DNA of 64,000 bases from assembly GCF_015453285.1 (NCBI RefSeq), contig NZ_JADLZT010000003.1, positions 372,001 to 436,000 of the forward strand. Reading direction: 5' to 3'. Both the position numbers and the translations under genes were made by a program. Shown here one piece after another: positions 27,022 through 36,431 of this stretch. The stretch comes from Lysobacter niastensis. Its GTDB lineage: Bacteria; Pseudomonadota; Gammaproteobacteria; Xanthomonadales; Xanthomonadaceae. The notes below the pieces were generated by a model. The model was given only the letters and a program-made list of their open reading frames with translations, did not search any database and was not told the DNA's origin. Numbering within the stretch: the stretch's first letter is position 1; each line of letters begins with the position of its first letter.

Positions 27022-29268
27022 ATGTCCGACAAGAAATCCATCGATGTCTATCTGAAACCCGCCGGCGGCTGGGATGCGCTGAAGAGTTCCTGGCATGCCC
27101 TGCGCGACCAGCAGGTCGTGCTGAAGGGGGCCGGCACGCTGCTGCGCGCCAACCAGCCCAGCGGTTTCGACTGCCCCGGCTGCGCCTGGCCGGATCGCAA
27201 CCCGCATTCGACGTTCGAGTTCTGCGAGAACGGGGTCAAGGCGGTGGCGAACGAAGCCACGTCGAAGCGCGTGACCCGCGAGTTCTTCGCCGAACACAGC
27301 GTGCAGTGGCTGTCGCAGCAGGACGACCATTTCCTCGAGGCGCAGGGCCGCCTCACCGAGCCGATGGCCTACGACGCCGCAGGCGACCGCTACCGGCCGA
27401 TCGGCTGGGACGAGGCATTCGCGACGATCGCGGGCTCGCTCAACGCGCTGGCATCGCCCGACGAGGCGATCTTCTACACCTCCGGCCGCACGTCCAACGA
27501 AGCCGCGTTCCTGTACCAGTTGTTCGTCCGTGAGTACGGCACCAACAACCTGCCCGACTGCTCGAACATGTGCCACGAGGCATCGGGCGTCGCGCTGACC
27601 GAGCAGCTCGGCAGCGGCAAGGGTTCGGTCACGCTGGAAGACTTCGAACTCGCCGAGGCGATCTTCATCTTCGGCCAGAACCCCGGCACCAACCACCCGC
27701 GCATGCTGGCGGAGCTGCGCGACGCCTCGCGTCGTGGTTGCCGCATCGTCGCGTTCAATCCGCTGCGCGAGCGCGGGCTGGAGCGTTTCGCCAATCCGCA
27801 ATCGCCCGCCGAGATGCTCGGCGGCGGCAGCACGAAGATCGCTTCGGAGTACTACCAGCCGCGCATCGGCGGCGACCTGGCGGTGGCGACGGCACTGGCC
27901 AAGGTCGTGGTGGAGCGCGACGCCGTGGACCGCGAGTTCATCGCGACGCACACGCTGGGCTTCGAGGAGTTCGCCGCGTCGGTCCGTGCAGCCGACTGGG
28001 ACGAGCTGGAACGCGAATCCGGCCTCAGCCGCGCGCAACTGGAGGAGGCGGCCGGGATCTACATCGACAGCCGCGCCACGATCCTGTGCTGGGGCATGGG
28101 CATCACCCAGCATCCGCGCAGCGTCGCCACGATCCAGATGCTGGCCGCGCTGCTGCTGTTGCGAGGCAACATCGGCAAGCCCGGCGCGGGACCCTGCCCG
28201 GTGCGCGGCCACTCCAACGTGCAGGGCGACCGCACGATGGGCATCTACGAGCAGCCCTCGCCCGCCTTCCTCGACCGACTCGGCGCGGAATTCGATTTCC
28301 AGCCGCCGCGCGAGCACGGCTACGACACGATCGGCGCGATCGAGGCGATGCACGACCGCCGTGCCAGTGTGTTCTTCGCGATGGGCGGCAACTTCGCCGC
28401 GGCCACGCCCGACAGCGCACATGTGCACGAAGCGATGCGCCGCTGCGAGCTCACCGTGCACGTCAGCACCAAGCTCAACCGCTCGCATCTGGTGCACGGA
28501 CGGCAGGCGCTGATCCTGCCATGCCTCGGACGTACCGAGATCGACCTGCAGGCCAACGGTCCGCAGGCGGTGACGGTGGAGGACTCGATGAGCATGGTCC
28601 ACCTGTCCAGCGGCATGAACCCGCCCGCTTCCGATTACCTGTTGTCGGAACCGGCGATCGTCGCGCGGCTCGCCGCCGCAACGCTGCCACGCAGCCGCAC
28701 ACCATGGCTGTGGCTGGTGGAGGATTACGACCGCATCCGCGAGCGGATCGCGCAGGTGATTTCCGGCTTTGAGGACTTCAACCGGCGCGTGCGCGCGCCC
28801 GGCGGGTTCCACCTTCACCATCCGGGACGCGAACGCGTGTTTCCGACCGCCAGCGGGAAGGCCGGGTTCTTCGTGCATCCGCTGTCTTCGGACAGCAGCA
28901 AAAGCGAAGCACCGCTGCGCCTGATGACCGTGCGCTCGCACGACCAGTACAACACCACGGTGTACGGCCTCGATGACCGCTACCGTGGCGTGCACGGGCT
29001 GCGCCGGGTCTGCTTCATCTCCACGCACGACCTGCAGCGGCTGGGCCTGCGCGATGGCGAGATGGTCGACATCACCTCGCTCTGGCGCGACGGCGAACGC
29101 ACCGTGACCGGATTCCGGCTGGTCGAGTACGACATTCCGTCCGGCTGCCTGGCCAGTTACTTTCCCGAGACCAACGCACTGGTGCCGCTCGAACACCACG
29201 CCGAGCGCGCACGCACGCCCGCGTCGAAGTCGATTCCTGTGCGGCTGAGCCGCAGCGCTGCTGCCTGA
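27022..29268 (+). CDS. FdhF/YdeP-family molybdopterin oxidoreductase
   Basis: The 748-residue product is a molybdenum-bis-MGD enzyme of the YdeP group, related to formate dehydrogenase H. It has CPGCAWPD near residue 50, AIFYTSGRTSNEAAFLYQLF near 150 and SNMCHEASG near 188, where Cys is expected to ligate molybdenum in place of selenocysteine. Cofactor elements AIFIFGQNPGTNHPRM and PCPVRGHSNVQGDRTMG follow. The C-terminal RLMTVRSHDQYNTTVYG closes the cofactor pocket. The typical N-terminal [4Fe-4S] loop is incomplete. The substrate is unknown; YdeP is linked to acid resistance in E. coli. It leads an operon with an HTH protein and FdhD. Confidence 0.87.
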   Translation: MSDKKSIDVYLKPAGGWDALKSSWHALRDQQVVLKGAGTLLRANQPSGFDCPGCAWPDRNPHSTFEFCENGVKAVANEATSKRVTREFFAEHSVQWLSQQDDHFLEAQGRLTEPMAYDAAGDRYRPIGWDEAFATIAGSLNALASPDEAIFYTSGRTSNEAAFLYQLFVREYGTNNLPDCSNMCHEASGVALTEQLGSGKGSVTLEDFELAEAIFIFGQNPGTNHPRMLAELRDASRRGCRIVAFNPLRERGLERFANPQSPAEMLGGGSTKIASEYYQPRIGGDLAVATALAKVVVERDAVDREFIATHTLGFEEFAASVRAADWDELERESGLSRAQLEEAAGIYIDSRATILCWGMGITQHPRSVATIQMLAALLLLRGNIGKPGAGPCPVRGHSNVQGDRTMGIYEQPSPAFLDRLGAEFDFQPPREHGYDTIGAIEAMHDRRASVFFAMGGNFAAATPDSAHVHEAMRRCELTVHVSTKLNRSHLVHGRQALILPCLGRTEIDLQANGPQAVTVEDSMSMVHLSSGMNPPASDYLLSEPAIVARLAAATLPRSRTPWLWLVEDYDRIRERIAQVISGFEDFNRRVRAPGGFHLHHPGRERVFPTASGKAGFFVHPLSSDSSKSEAPLRLMTVRSHDQYNTTVYGLDDRYRGVHGLRRVCFISTHDLQRLGLRDGEMVDITSLWRDGERTVTGFRLVEYDIPSGCLASYFPETNALVPLEHHAERARTPASKSIPVRLSRSAAA

Positions 29269-29279
29269 CGGGACATGCG

Positions 29280-29516
29280 ATGAGCGAGGATCCGGTATTG
29301 GCGCTGCTGCACCTGCTGGCGGCAGAAGACGGCCAGTCGATCCATCGCGTCGCCAAGCGCCTCGGACTCGGCCTCAGCGAACTGCAGCGTTTGCTGGTCG
29401 CGCTCGGCAGCGATCCGCGCTTCGACGGCCTCGATCTGGTCGAGCAGCGCCGCGATGGCGAACGCACGCTGTTGTGGCTCACCGGAAAAGGACGGCAACT
29501 GTGCGGGACCGCATGA
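29280..29516 (+). CDS. Small winged-helix-like protein in the fdh operon
   Basis: This is a 78-residue protein with a helix-turn-helix pattern (HRVAKRLGLGLSELQRLLVA), followed by a wing-like segment (LVEQRRDGERTLLWLTGKGR). It is probably a small DNA-binding or maturation partner of the molybdoenzyme. It starts 11 bases after the fdhF-like stop and its stop overlaps the fdhD start by four bases, so the three genes are co-translated. No specific family name is recognised. Confidence 0.72.
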   Translation: MSEDPVLALLHLLAAEDGQSIHRVAKRLGLGLSELQRLLVALGSDPRFDGLDLVEQRRDGERTLLWLTGKGRQLCGTA

Positions 29517-30310
29517 ACGACGCGCTGCAGCCGGTGCAGGCGCTGCGCCTGAGCGAGGACGCGCGTACCGCGCACGACGACCGGGTGATCGTCGAAGCGC
29601 CGGTCGCGCTGCTCTACAACGGCGAGTCCTTCGCGGTGATGATGGCCACGCCGGAATCGCTGGAGGACTTCGCGCTGGGATTCGCGCTGAGCGAGGGCAT
29701 CGTCACCACGCCGGCGGAGTTCCGCCTGGTCGACACGGTGCGCCACGACGACGGCGTCGCCCTGCATGCGGCGATCCCGCAGGCACGCTTCGACGCATTG
29801 CAGGAACGCCGCCGCGGACTGGAAGGACGCAGCGGTTGCGGCTTGTGCGGCGTCGAATCGCTGCAGGCCGCCATGCGCCCCGTGCCTCGCGTCGCCACGC
29901 CGCGACCGGTGGCGGCCGCGCGCATTCGCGACGCGCTTGCCGCGCTGTCGCAGAGCCAACCACTCAACGCGCGCAGCGGCGGTGTGCATGCGGCCGGGTT
30001 CGCCTACGGCGCGGAACTGCTGGTCCGCGAGGACGTCGGCCGCCACAACGCCCTGGACAAACTGATCGGCGCGATGGCGGGGCAGCCGGCCTGCGATCCG
30101 AGCCAGGGTTTCCTGGTCATCACCTCGCGCGCGTCCTACGAGATCGTGCACAAGGCTGCCACCGCCGGGATCGGCGTGGTGGTGGCGATCTCCGCTCCCA
30201 CCGACCTCGCGATCCGCACGGCCGACGTTGCAGGCGTCACGCTGGTCGCGTTCGCACGCGGCGACTCGCTCAACGTCTACACGCACAGCGACCGGCTCCT
30301 GCCGGACTGA
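29513..30310 (+). CDS. fdhD: Formate dehydrogenase accessory sulfurtransferase FdhD
   Basis: This 265-residue cytosolic protein passes sulfur from IscS to the molybdenum cofactor of formate dehydrogenase-type enzymes. The active-site loop GRSGCGLCGVESL near residue 105 has the CxxC pair. GGVHAAGFAYGAELLVREDV and GRHNALDKLIG near 175 match the family, as does LVITSRASYEIVHKAA. It is last in the operon with the FdhF-like enzyme, whose activation it probably serves. It converges on the S9 peptidase gene with three bases between stops. Confidence 0.92.
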   Translation: MNDALQPVQALRLSEDARTAHDDRVIVEAPVALLYNGESFAVMMATPESLEDFALGFALSEGIVTTPAEFRLVDTVRHDDGVALHAAIPQARFDALQERRRGLEGRSGCGLCGVESLQAAMRPVPRVATPRPVAAARIRDALAALSQSQPLNARSGGVHAAGFAYGAELLVREDVGRHNALDKLIGAMAGQPACDPSQGFLVITSRASYEIVHKAATAGIGVVVAISAPTDLAIRTADVAGVTLVAFARGDSLNVYTHSDRLLPD

Positions 30311-30313
30311 CCG

Positions 30314-32185
30314 TCACCGCTTCAGGTTTTTGTCGAGGAAGTCGAGCGCCGACTGGTAATAGGTCGTGCGATTCTTCTCGTCGTAGAAGCCATGCGTTTC
30401 ATCCGACGGAAAGAATCCTCGGTACGGCTTGCCGATCGCGTCCAGCGCACGCCGCATCGCGCGCAGGTGCTCGGGCGAAACCCGTCGGTCGCGCATGCCC
30501 TGCACCAGCATGATGTCGGCCTTGATGCGCCCGGCATGGGTGGTCGGGGAGTTCTCCCGCAACTGCGCCATGTCGTCGCCCAACGCTCGTCCCAGGAAGT
30601 TGCGGCCGGCGCGCGAGCGCTGCGTGTCTCCCCATCGGTACAGGGTGGGCAAGTCGTAGGGGCCGGCCATGCCGATCACGCATCGATAGAGCTCGGGCTC
30701 GCGCACGGCTCCCATCAGTGCGGCATAGCCGCCATAGCTCTCCCCCCAGATGCAAATGCGCGAGGGATCGATGCCCGCGTTCGCAATCGACCAACGCGTC
30801 GCATCGGTCAGGTCGTCCTGCATCGCGCGGCCCCACTGCCGATACCCCAACTCCTCGAAAACGCGACCGCGTCCCGAGGAGCCGCGGTAGTTGACGCGCA
30901 GGACCGCATAACCGTGCGTGGCCAGCATCTGCACCTGGTCGTTGTAGCTCCAGGAATCCGATACGCCGAACGGCCCACCGTGCGGCAGCAGCACGAGCGG
31001 AAACGGCCCGGGGCCTTGCGGCAGCGTGAGCCAGCCGTTCAGCCGTACTCCGTCGCGCGCGGCGAACTCCACCGGCTGGGTGGGACGCATGGCGGACCCG
31101 CGCAGCCAGGGCCTGCTGCGTGCGAGCAACTTGAGGTCACCACTGGTGGTATCGAGCAGGTAGAAACTGTCTGGCTCGGTGGCGCTGCTGACCGTGACCA
31201 GCGCGGTGCGGCCATTGCGGCTGGCGCTGGTCACGCGTGCCACCGCGCCAGGGAAGGCCGCCATCAGCTCGCGCATCAGGGCCGCGTGCTGGTGTCCCGC
31301 GTCGAAGAACCGGATCTCGGGCTTCAGACCGCCGTAGACCGCGCCGATAGGTTCATGTCCGTCGAACGACCAGACCAGAGTTTCCGGATCGACCCGGTCA
31401 TCGCTGACCACGACGGTACGGGCACCGCTGGCGAAGTCGACGCGCTCGATGACGTCGGGGCCGCTCTTGCGCTCGCTCCACAGGAAACCGTACTTCCGGT
31501 CGTAGCTCGTACCGATCGGCGTGGTTTCGATGCCGCTGGCGTTCTCGTCGTTGATCAGCTCCCAGCGGCCATCGCGCAGCAGGAACACCTGCTGGCGATC
31601 GTCCTTGTCCCAGTTCCAGCTGAAGCGAACGGTGCCGGCGCGATCGGCCAGGAAACCGGCGTTGGGCACGGGGGCATCGACCACCTCCTCGCGCTTGCCG
31701 AGCCCATCGGTGCGCACTTTTCGCACGCGGGTCCAGCACTCTTCCTTCACGACCTTGCGGCAATCGGAAGTCAGCACGTACTCCGGATCGTCGACGAGCG
31801 GATCGATGACGTTGCCCCAGAATGCTTTTCCGCGCCGGCCATCGACATCCAGCGCCTGCAGGCTGCTGAGCTGGTAAGGCTGCTCCAGCGTGCCGAACTT
31901 CATCGAAATCGACGCGAACAGCCGCGTGTCTGAAACCCAGAACTCCGAATCGACGAAGCCGTCCTTGCCGGGATCAAGCCGATTGATGACGTGCATGTCG
32001 CTGCGCCGGACGATCACCAGCACGGTGCGGTCCTCGAACGGCACACGCGCCGCCAGGTAGTCGCCGCCGGGCGACAGCGACATCGATTCGTACTGGGCGG
32101 CCTTCAGGAACTCGCCCAATGCAGGCCCTTCGGCCCTGGCCATGCCGGCGAACGCTAGGCAGGCCGCAAGAAAAATGTGCTTCAT
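30314..32185 (-). CDS. S9-family prolyl oligopeptidase, exported
   Basis: This 623-residue exported serine peptidase has a signal peptide ending near GMARAEG and an N-terminal beta-propeller-type region. The alpha/beta-hydrolase domain follows, with LLPHGGPFGVSDSWSYNDQV and the nucleophile Ser in IWGESYGGYAALMG. The Asp is in MRDRRVSPEH and the His in SDETHGFYDEKN. The family cleaves or trims peptides as dipeptidyl or acylaminoacyl peptidase. It fits the peptide-scavenging life style seen in this window. Confidence 0.9.
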   Translation of the reverse strand: MKHIFLAACLAFAGMARAEGPALGEFLKAAQYESMSLSPGGDYLAARVPFEDRTVLVIVRRSDMHVINRLDPGKDGFVDSEFWVSDTRLFASISMKFGTLEQPYQLSSLQALDVDGRRGKAFWGNVIDPLVDDPEYVLTSDCRKVVKEECWTRVRKVRTDGLGKREEVVDAPVPNAGFLADRAGTVRFSWNWDKDDRQQVFLLRDGRWELINDENASGIETTPIGTSYDRKYGFLWSERKSGPDVIERVDFASGARTVVVSDDRVDPETLVWSFDGHEPIGAVYGGLKPEIRFFDAGHQHAALMRELMAAFPGAVARVTSASRNGRTALVTVSSATEPDSFYLLDTTSGDLKLLARSRPWLRGSAMRPTQPVEFAARDGVRLNGWLTLPQGPGPFPLVLLPHGGPFGVSDSWSYNDQVQMLATHGYAVLRVNYRGSSGRGRVFEELGYRQWGRAMQDDLTDATRWSIANAGIDPSRICIWGESYGGYAALMGAVREPELYRCVIGMAGPYDLPTLYRWGDTQRSRAGRNFLGRALGDDMAQLRENSPTTHAGRIKADIMLVQGMRDRRVSPEHLRAMRRALDAIGKPYRGFFPSDETHGFYDEKNRTTYYQSALDFLDKNLKR

Positions 32186-32349
32186 GTGTCCCCCATGGCC
32201 GATCCGTCAGCACCTGACGCGATGATGCCTCAATCCCGCGACGGACCGCCCGGCCCGGCAAAACCGCTCAACCAACGGCCCATGCCACCGGACCGACGGG
32301 AGCGATATCCTCCGCGGATCGCGGCCGCGCCGCCTGTCCGAGATCGTCC

Positions 32350-34176
32350 ATGCTTCCGTTGCGCCCGTCCCTGCTTGCCCTCGCCGTGCTCGGCGCCGTC
32401 CTGGCCGGCTGCAAGCCGCAAACCCCGGCTCCCACCCAGCCCGCGACCGAGGCCGCCCAACCGGCCGCCACGTCCGATGCCGCGACGGATGCCAAGCTCA
32501 ACGAACTGTCGCGCCAGTGGCTCGACGGCTGGCTGCAGCTCAACCCGATCGCCGCCACCCAGATCGGCAAGCACGACTACGACAGCAAGCTCGACGACCT
32601 CAGCGCGGCGGGCCGGCAGAAGCTGGTCGACTTCAGCAAGAAGACGCTGGCCGAACTCGACGCCATCGACACCAGCAAGCTCTCGCGCGAGAACCAGATC
32701 GACGCCGCGATCCTGCGCAACCAGCTGCGCTCGGACATCTGGAACCTCGAGACCCTGCAGAGCTGGGCCTGGGACCCGCAGGTCTACAGCGGCCTGGCCG
32801 GCGGCGCGATCTACAACCTGATGGCGCGCGACTTCGCGCCGATGCCGCAGCGCCTGCGCTCGGCGACCGCGCGCATGAAGCAGATCCCGACGCTGTTCAA
32901 GCAGATGCGCGAGAACCTGGATCCGGCGCGCGTGCCGAAGATCCACGCCGAAACCGTCGCCAAGCAGAACGGTGGCCTGTTGAGCCTGATCGACGGACTG
33001 GTGATGCCATACGCCGACCAGATCCAGGGCGAGGACCGCAAGAAGCTCGACGAGGCCGTCGCCGAACTGCGCACCGCCGTCGCCGACCAGCAGAAGTGGC
33101 TGGACGAAACGCTGGTGCCCAACGCCAAGGGCGACTTCCGCATCGGCCAGACGCTGTACGACGAGAAGCTGCAGTACTCGCTGAACTCGTCGCTGTCGCG
33201 TGCCGAGATCAAGCAGCGCGCGGAGAGCGAGCTCAAGCGCGTGCGCGGCGAGATGTACGCCATCGCCCAGACCGTGCTGAAGGACAAGGCGGGCGCTCCG
33301 GCAACGCCGGCCAACCCGTCGCCTGACCAGCAGCAGAAGGCGATCGAGGCCGCGCTCGAACTGGCTTATGCAGACCGTCCGGCGCGCGACAAGGTCGTCG
33401 ACTTCGCCAAGCAGACGCTGGCCGACGCGACGAAGTTCACGCGCGAGCACGACCTCGTCACCGTGCCGAACGATCCGGTCAAGGTGATCCTGATGCCGGA
33501 GTTCCAGCGCGGCGTCGCGGTCGCGTACTGCGATTCGCCGGGCCCGCTCGACAAGGGCCTGGACACCTACTACGCGATCTCGCCGATTCCGGACGACTGG
33601 AGCAAGGACCAGGTCGACTCGTTCCTGCGCGAGTACAACAGCCGGATGATCCACCTGCTGTCGATCCACGAGGCGATGCCGGGCCACTACCTGGAAGGCG
33701 CACACTCGGCCAAGTCGTACTCGGTGCTGCGCTCGGTGCTTCGCTCGGGCCTGTTCGCCGAAGGCTGGGCGGTCTACACCGAAGACATGATGGCCGACGC
33801 TGGCTATCTGGATAACGACCCGCTGTTCCGCCTGGTCCAGCTCAAGTTCTACCTGCGCACGATCGCCAACGCGATCCTCGACCAGGGCGTGCATGTCGAC
33901 AACTGGACGCGCGAACAGGCGATGGAGCTGATGACCAAGCAGGCTTTCCAGCAGGAGCGCGAAGCGTCCGGCAAGTGGGTGCGCGCGCAGCTGACCTCGG
34001 CACAGCTGCCGACCTACTTCGTCGGCGCGCAGGAGTTCTTCGACATGCGCAAGGCCGTGGAAGCCAAGCTCGGCAACAACTTCAACGCCAAGGCCTACCA
34101 CGACAAGGTGCTGTCGTACGGCGCACCGCCGGTGCGTTTCGTCCGCGAGATGATGCTGGACGAGCCGATTCAGTAA
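32350..34176 (+). CDS. DUF885 lipoprotein, putative metallopeptidase
   Basis: The 608-residue DUF885 protein is a predicted lipoprotein with lipobox LAG-C at residue 21. The family is M32-like and has a HExxH-type variant, visible here as LSIHEAMPGHYLEG near residue 437, with a further Glu in GLFAEGWAVYTEDMM. Members appear to be metallo-carboxypeptidases or peptidase-like proteins of the envelope. It is divergent from the S9 peptidase gene. A hairpin terminator follows. Confidence 0.88.
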   Translation: MLPLRPSLLALAVLGAVLAGCKPQTPAPTQPATEAAQPAATSDAATDAKLNELSRQWLDGWLQLNPIAATQIGKHDYDSKLDDLSAAGRQKLVDFSKKTLAELDAIDTSKLSRENQIDAAILRNQLRSDIWNLETLQSWAWDPQVYSGLAGGAIYNLMARDFAPMPQRLRSATARMKQIPTLFKQMRENLDPARVPKIHAETVAKQNGGLLSLIDGLVMPYADQIQGEDRKKLDEAVAELRTAVADQQKWLDETLVPNAKGDFRIGQTLYDEKLQYSLNSSLSRAEIKQRAESELKRVRGEMYAIAQTVLKDKAGAPATPANPSPDQQQKAIEAALELAYADRPARDKVVDFAKQTLADATKFTREHDLVTVPNDPVKVILMPEFQRGVAVAYCDSPGPLDKGLDTYYAISPIPDDWSKDQVDSFLREYNSRMIHLLSIHEAMPGHYLEGAHSAKSYSVLRSVLRSGLFAEGWAVYTEDMMADAGYLDNDPLFRLVQLKFYLRTIANAILDQGVHVDNWTREQAMELMTKQAFQQEREASGKWVRAQLTSAQLPTYFVGAQEFFDMRKAVEAKLGNNFNAKAYHDKVLSYGAPPVRFVREMMLDEPIQ

Positions 34177-34205
34177 GGCACCACGCGTCCTTACAACCGT
34201 TCGAG

Positions 34206-34235
34206 CATGGGGCCCTGCGGGGCCCCATGTCTTTT
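34206..34235 (+). terminator. Terminator after the DUF885 gene
   Basis: The perfect 10-bp stem CATGGGGCCC/GGGCCCCATG with loop TGCG is followed by TCTTTTC. It lies about 30 bases after the stop. Confidence 0.85.
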
Positions 34236-34308
34236 CAGGCGGCAGTGCCCACTGAAGGGGCACGATCTCTGCGCGATACTCTCCAGCGTGATAGCCGGGG
34301 CCAACCCG

Positions 34309-35520
34309 ATGGCGAGCGTCCGCATCCCTACTGAAGCAAGGCTGCTGCTGCTCACGCGGGGATTGCGCGCGCTGGTCGATGGTTACGTGGCCGTGCTGCT
34401 GCCGGCCTACCTGCTGGCGCTGGGGTTTGGCACCTGGGAGGTCGGGCTGATGAGCACGGTCACCCTGTCGGGCTCGGCGTTGGCGACCCTGGCGCTGGGC
34501 ACCTGGGGACACCGCATCCATCATCGCCACCTGCTGCGCGCGGCGGCCCTGGTGATGATGGTCACCGGACTGGGCTTCGCGGGCTTCTCCGATCTCTGGC
34601 CGTTGCTGGTGGTGGCATTCGTCGGCACGCTGAACCCCAGCTCGGGTGACGTCAGCGTGTTCCTGCCGCTGGAGCACGCACGCCTGGCGCACATGGCGGT
34701 GGGCCATGAGCGCACCACCCTCTTCGCACGCTACAGCCTGGCCGGAGCGCTGTGCGCGGCACTGGGTTCGCTCGCGGCCGCAGTCCCCGACCATCTGATC
34801 AAGCTGGGCATCGGCCAGCTCCCCGCCCTGCGGGCCATGTTTGTCGTCTACGCCCTGGCGGGGTTCGCGCTCTGGCTGCTCTACCGGCAGTTGCCGGCGC
34901 CCGACCGCCAGTTGCCCGAGCCGCCCGCATCGCTGGGGCCGTCGCGCAGCGTCGTAGCGCGGCTGGCTGCGCTGTTCTGCGTCGATGCGTTTGCTGGCGG
35001 CCTGCTGGTGCAGTCGCTGCTGGCGCTGTGGCTGTTCGAGCGTTTCGACATGTCGCTGGCGTCCGCCGGTGCGTTCTTCTTCTGGGCCGGCCTTCTGACC
35101 GCGTTCTCCCAGCTCGCAGCGCCGCACATCGCCAGGCGGATCGGCCTGCTGAACACCATGGTGTTCACCCACATCCCGTCCAGCCTCGCGCTCATCGGAG
35201 CCGCGTTCGCCCCGCGCATGGAGATCGCACTGGGGTTGCTGCTCCTCAGGTCGGCGCTATCGCAGATGGATGTGCCGACCCGGTCGGCGTTCGTGATGTC
35301 GGTGGTGACGCCACCGGAGCGGGTGGCGGCAGCAAGCTACACCGCCGTTCCCCGAAGCCTGGCGTCTGCCCTCAGTCCGTCGCTGGGGGGCGCGATGTTC
35401 GCGGCAGGCTGGCTGGCCGCGCCACTGGTGTTCTGCGGCGCACTCAAGATCGCCTATGACCTCGTCCTTCTCGGCGCATTCCGGCGCGTGGATGCGGCCA
35501 AGCGATCCGAAGCGGAATGA
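34309..35520 (+). CDS. MFS transporter
   Basis: The 403-residue product is a polytopic inner-membrane MFS-type permease with about twelve helices. It has an N-terminal RALVDGYVAVLLPAYLLALG and the typical DGYVAVLLPAY first helix, and VGLMSTVTLSGSALATLALG contains the second. A soluble linker lies near residues 190-210. An in-frame GTG at 34288 could extend it by seven residues. No substrate can be assigned, and the neighbours are small unrelated enzymes. Confidence 0.83.
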   Translation: MASVRIPTEARLLLLTRGLRALVDGYVAVLLPAYLLALGFGTWEVGLMSTVTLSGSALATLALGTWGHRIHHRHLLRAAALVMMVTGLGFAGFSDLWPLLVVAFVGTLNPSSGDVSVFLPLEHARLAHMAVGHERTTLFARYSLAGALCAALGSLAAAVPDHLIKLGIGQLPALRAMFVVYALAGFALWLLYRQLPAPDRQLPEPPASLGPSRSVVARLAALFCVDAFAGGLLVQSLLALWLFERFDMSLASAGAFFFWAGLLTAFSQLAAPHIARRIGLLNTMVFTHIPSSLALIGAAFAPRMEIALGLLLLRSALSQMDVPTRSAFVMSVVTPPERVAAASYTAVPRSLASALSPSLGGAMFAAGWLAAPLVFCGALKIAYDLVLLGAFRRVDAAKRSEAE

Positions 35521-35522
35521 CC

Positions 35523-35873
35523 TCAGCGCGAACGCCCGTCGTACGGCACGATCTTCAGCGTGGCCGGATCGACGCCGTCGAGGCAGCGCGCGTTGACGCA
35601 GGCGATCGGGCTGCCGTCGGGCATCTTGCCCTCGCTGAAAGGCGAGATGCCGCAGGTCGGGCAGAAGTGGTGGTCGATGACGTGCTTGTTGAAGTGGTAG
35701 GTGCCGTAGTCGCCCTCGGGCGTCTTCAGCGTCAACGCCGAACGCGGCACGAACCACAGCAGGCCGCCTCGCTTGGCGCACAGCGAACAGTTGCAGTCGA
35801 GCACCTGGTCGATCTCGCCCTCGACCTGGTAGGCGATGCGGCCGCAGTGACAACCGCCGGTGTAGGTGGCCAT
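35523..35873 (-). CDS. GFA / CENP-V domain zinc protein
   Basis: The 116-residue product belongs to the glutathione-dependent formaldehyde-activating (GFA/CENP-V) family. The two zinc sites are visible: CHCG at residues 8-11 with CNCSLC near 28, and the FCPTCG pair near 69. It begins MATYTGGCHCGRIAYQVEGE, the standard N-terminus. Whether it acts on S-hydroxymethylglutathione is uncertain, since many family members do not. It is convergent with the MFS gene, two bases away. Confidence 0.9.
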   Translation of the reverse strand: MATYTGGCHCGRIAYQVEGEIDQVLDCNCSLCAKRGGLLWFVPRSALTLKTPEGDYGTYHFNKHVIDHHFCPTCGISPFSEGKMPDGSPIACVNARCLDGVDPATLKIVPYDGRSR

Positions 35874-36005
35874 GCTCGGTGACTCCTGTCGGGTGGGCCC
35901 CGATTGTGCACGACTTGTTGCGCACGGCTCGCCTCGCCGGCAAGCCACGGTGGCTTCACCGACAGGCGGTATCCTCCGGACCTGTCCAGCGCCCCGGAAC
36001 CGACC

Positions 36006-36431
36006 ATGCCCGCCCCCACCGGCAGCACCATCATCCCCGCGATGACGTACCGCGATGCACCGGCGATGATCGAGTGGCTGTGCCGCGCCTTCGGTTTCGA
36101 GAAGCACGCCGTGTATGCCGACGGTGATGTCGTGCATCACGCGCAGCTGGTCTACGGCACCGGCATGATCATGCTCGCCACCGCCCACAAGGAAGGCGAA
36201 TGGAGCGAACGCATCGCACAGCCCGACGAGATCGGCATGCGAGAGACGCAGAGCCCCTGCGTGATCGTGCCCGATGCTGACGCGCACTACGCGCGCGCCA
36301 AGGCCGCCGGCGCGAAGATCGAGATCGACATCGCCGACCAGGACTACGGCGGGCGCGGCTACGCCTGCCGCGATCCCGAAGGCCACCTGTGGTGGTTCGG
36401 CAGCTACAACCCGTGGACGGCGGAGGCCTGA
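36006..36431 (+). CDS. VOC-family glyoxalase-like protein
   Basis: This 141-residue protein has the vicinal-oxygen-chelate fold. It starts MPAPTGSTIIPAMTYRDAPA and has MIEWLCRAFGFEKHAVYADG, the typical first module. The second module ends GGRGYACRDPEGHLWWFGSY, as in the PhnB/glyoxalase group. One metal-ligand His is in VVHHAQLVYG. The stop overlaps the start of the next gene by one base, so they form an operon. Substrate unknown. Confidence 0.85.
   Translation: MPAPTGSTIIPAMTYRDAPAMIEWLCRAFGFEKHAVYADGDVVHHAQLVYGTGMIMLATAHKEGEWSERIAQPDEIGMRETQSPCVIVPDADAHYARAKAAGAKIEIDIADQDYGGRGYACRDPEGHLWWFGSYNPWTAEA

Noticed and set aside
26680-29199. 839-codon antisense frame over the FdhF-like gene
   Set aside because: It mirrors the third-codon G/C pattern of the molybdoenzyme and shows no domain of its own.
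32230-35172. 980-codon open frame on the minus strand over the DUF885 and MFS genes
   Set aside because: It spans two real genes in the opposite direction and is rich in Arg, Gln and His, as expected of a shadow frame.
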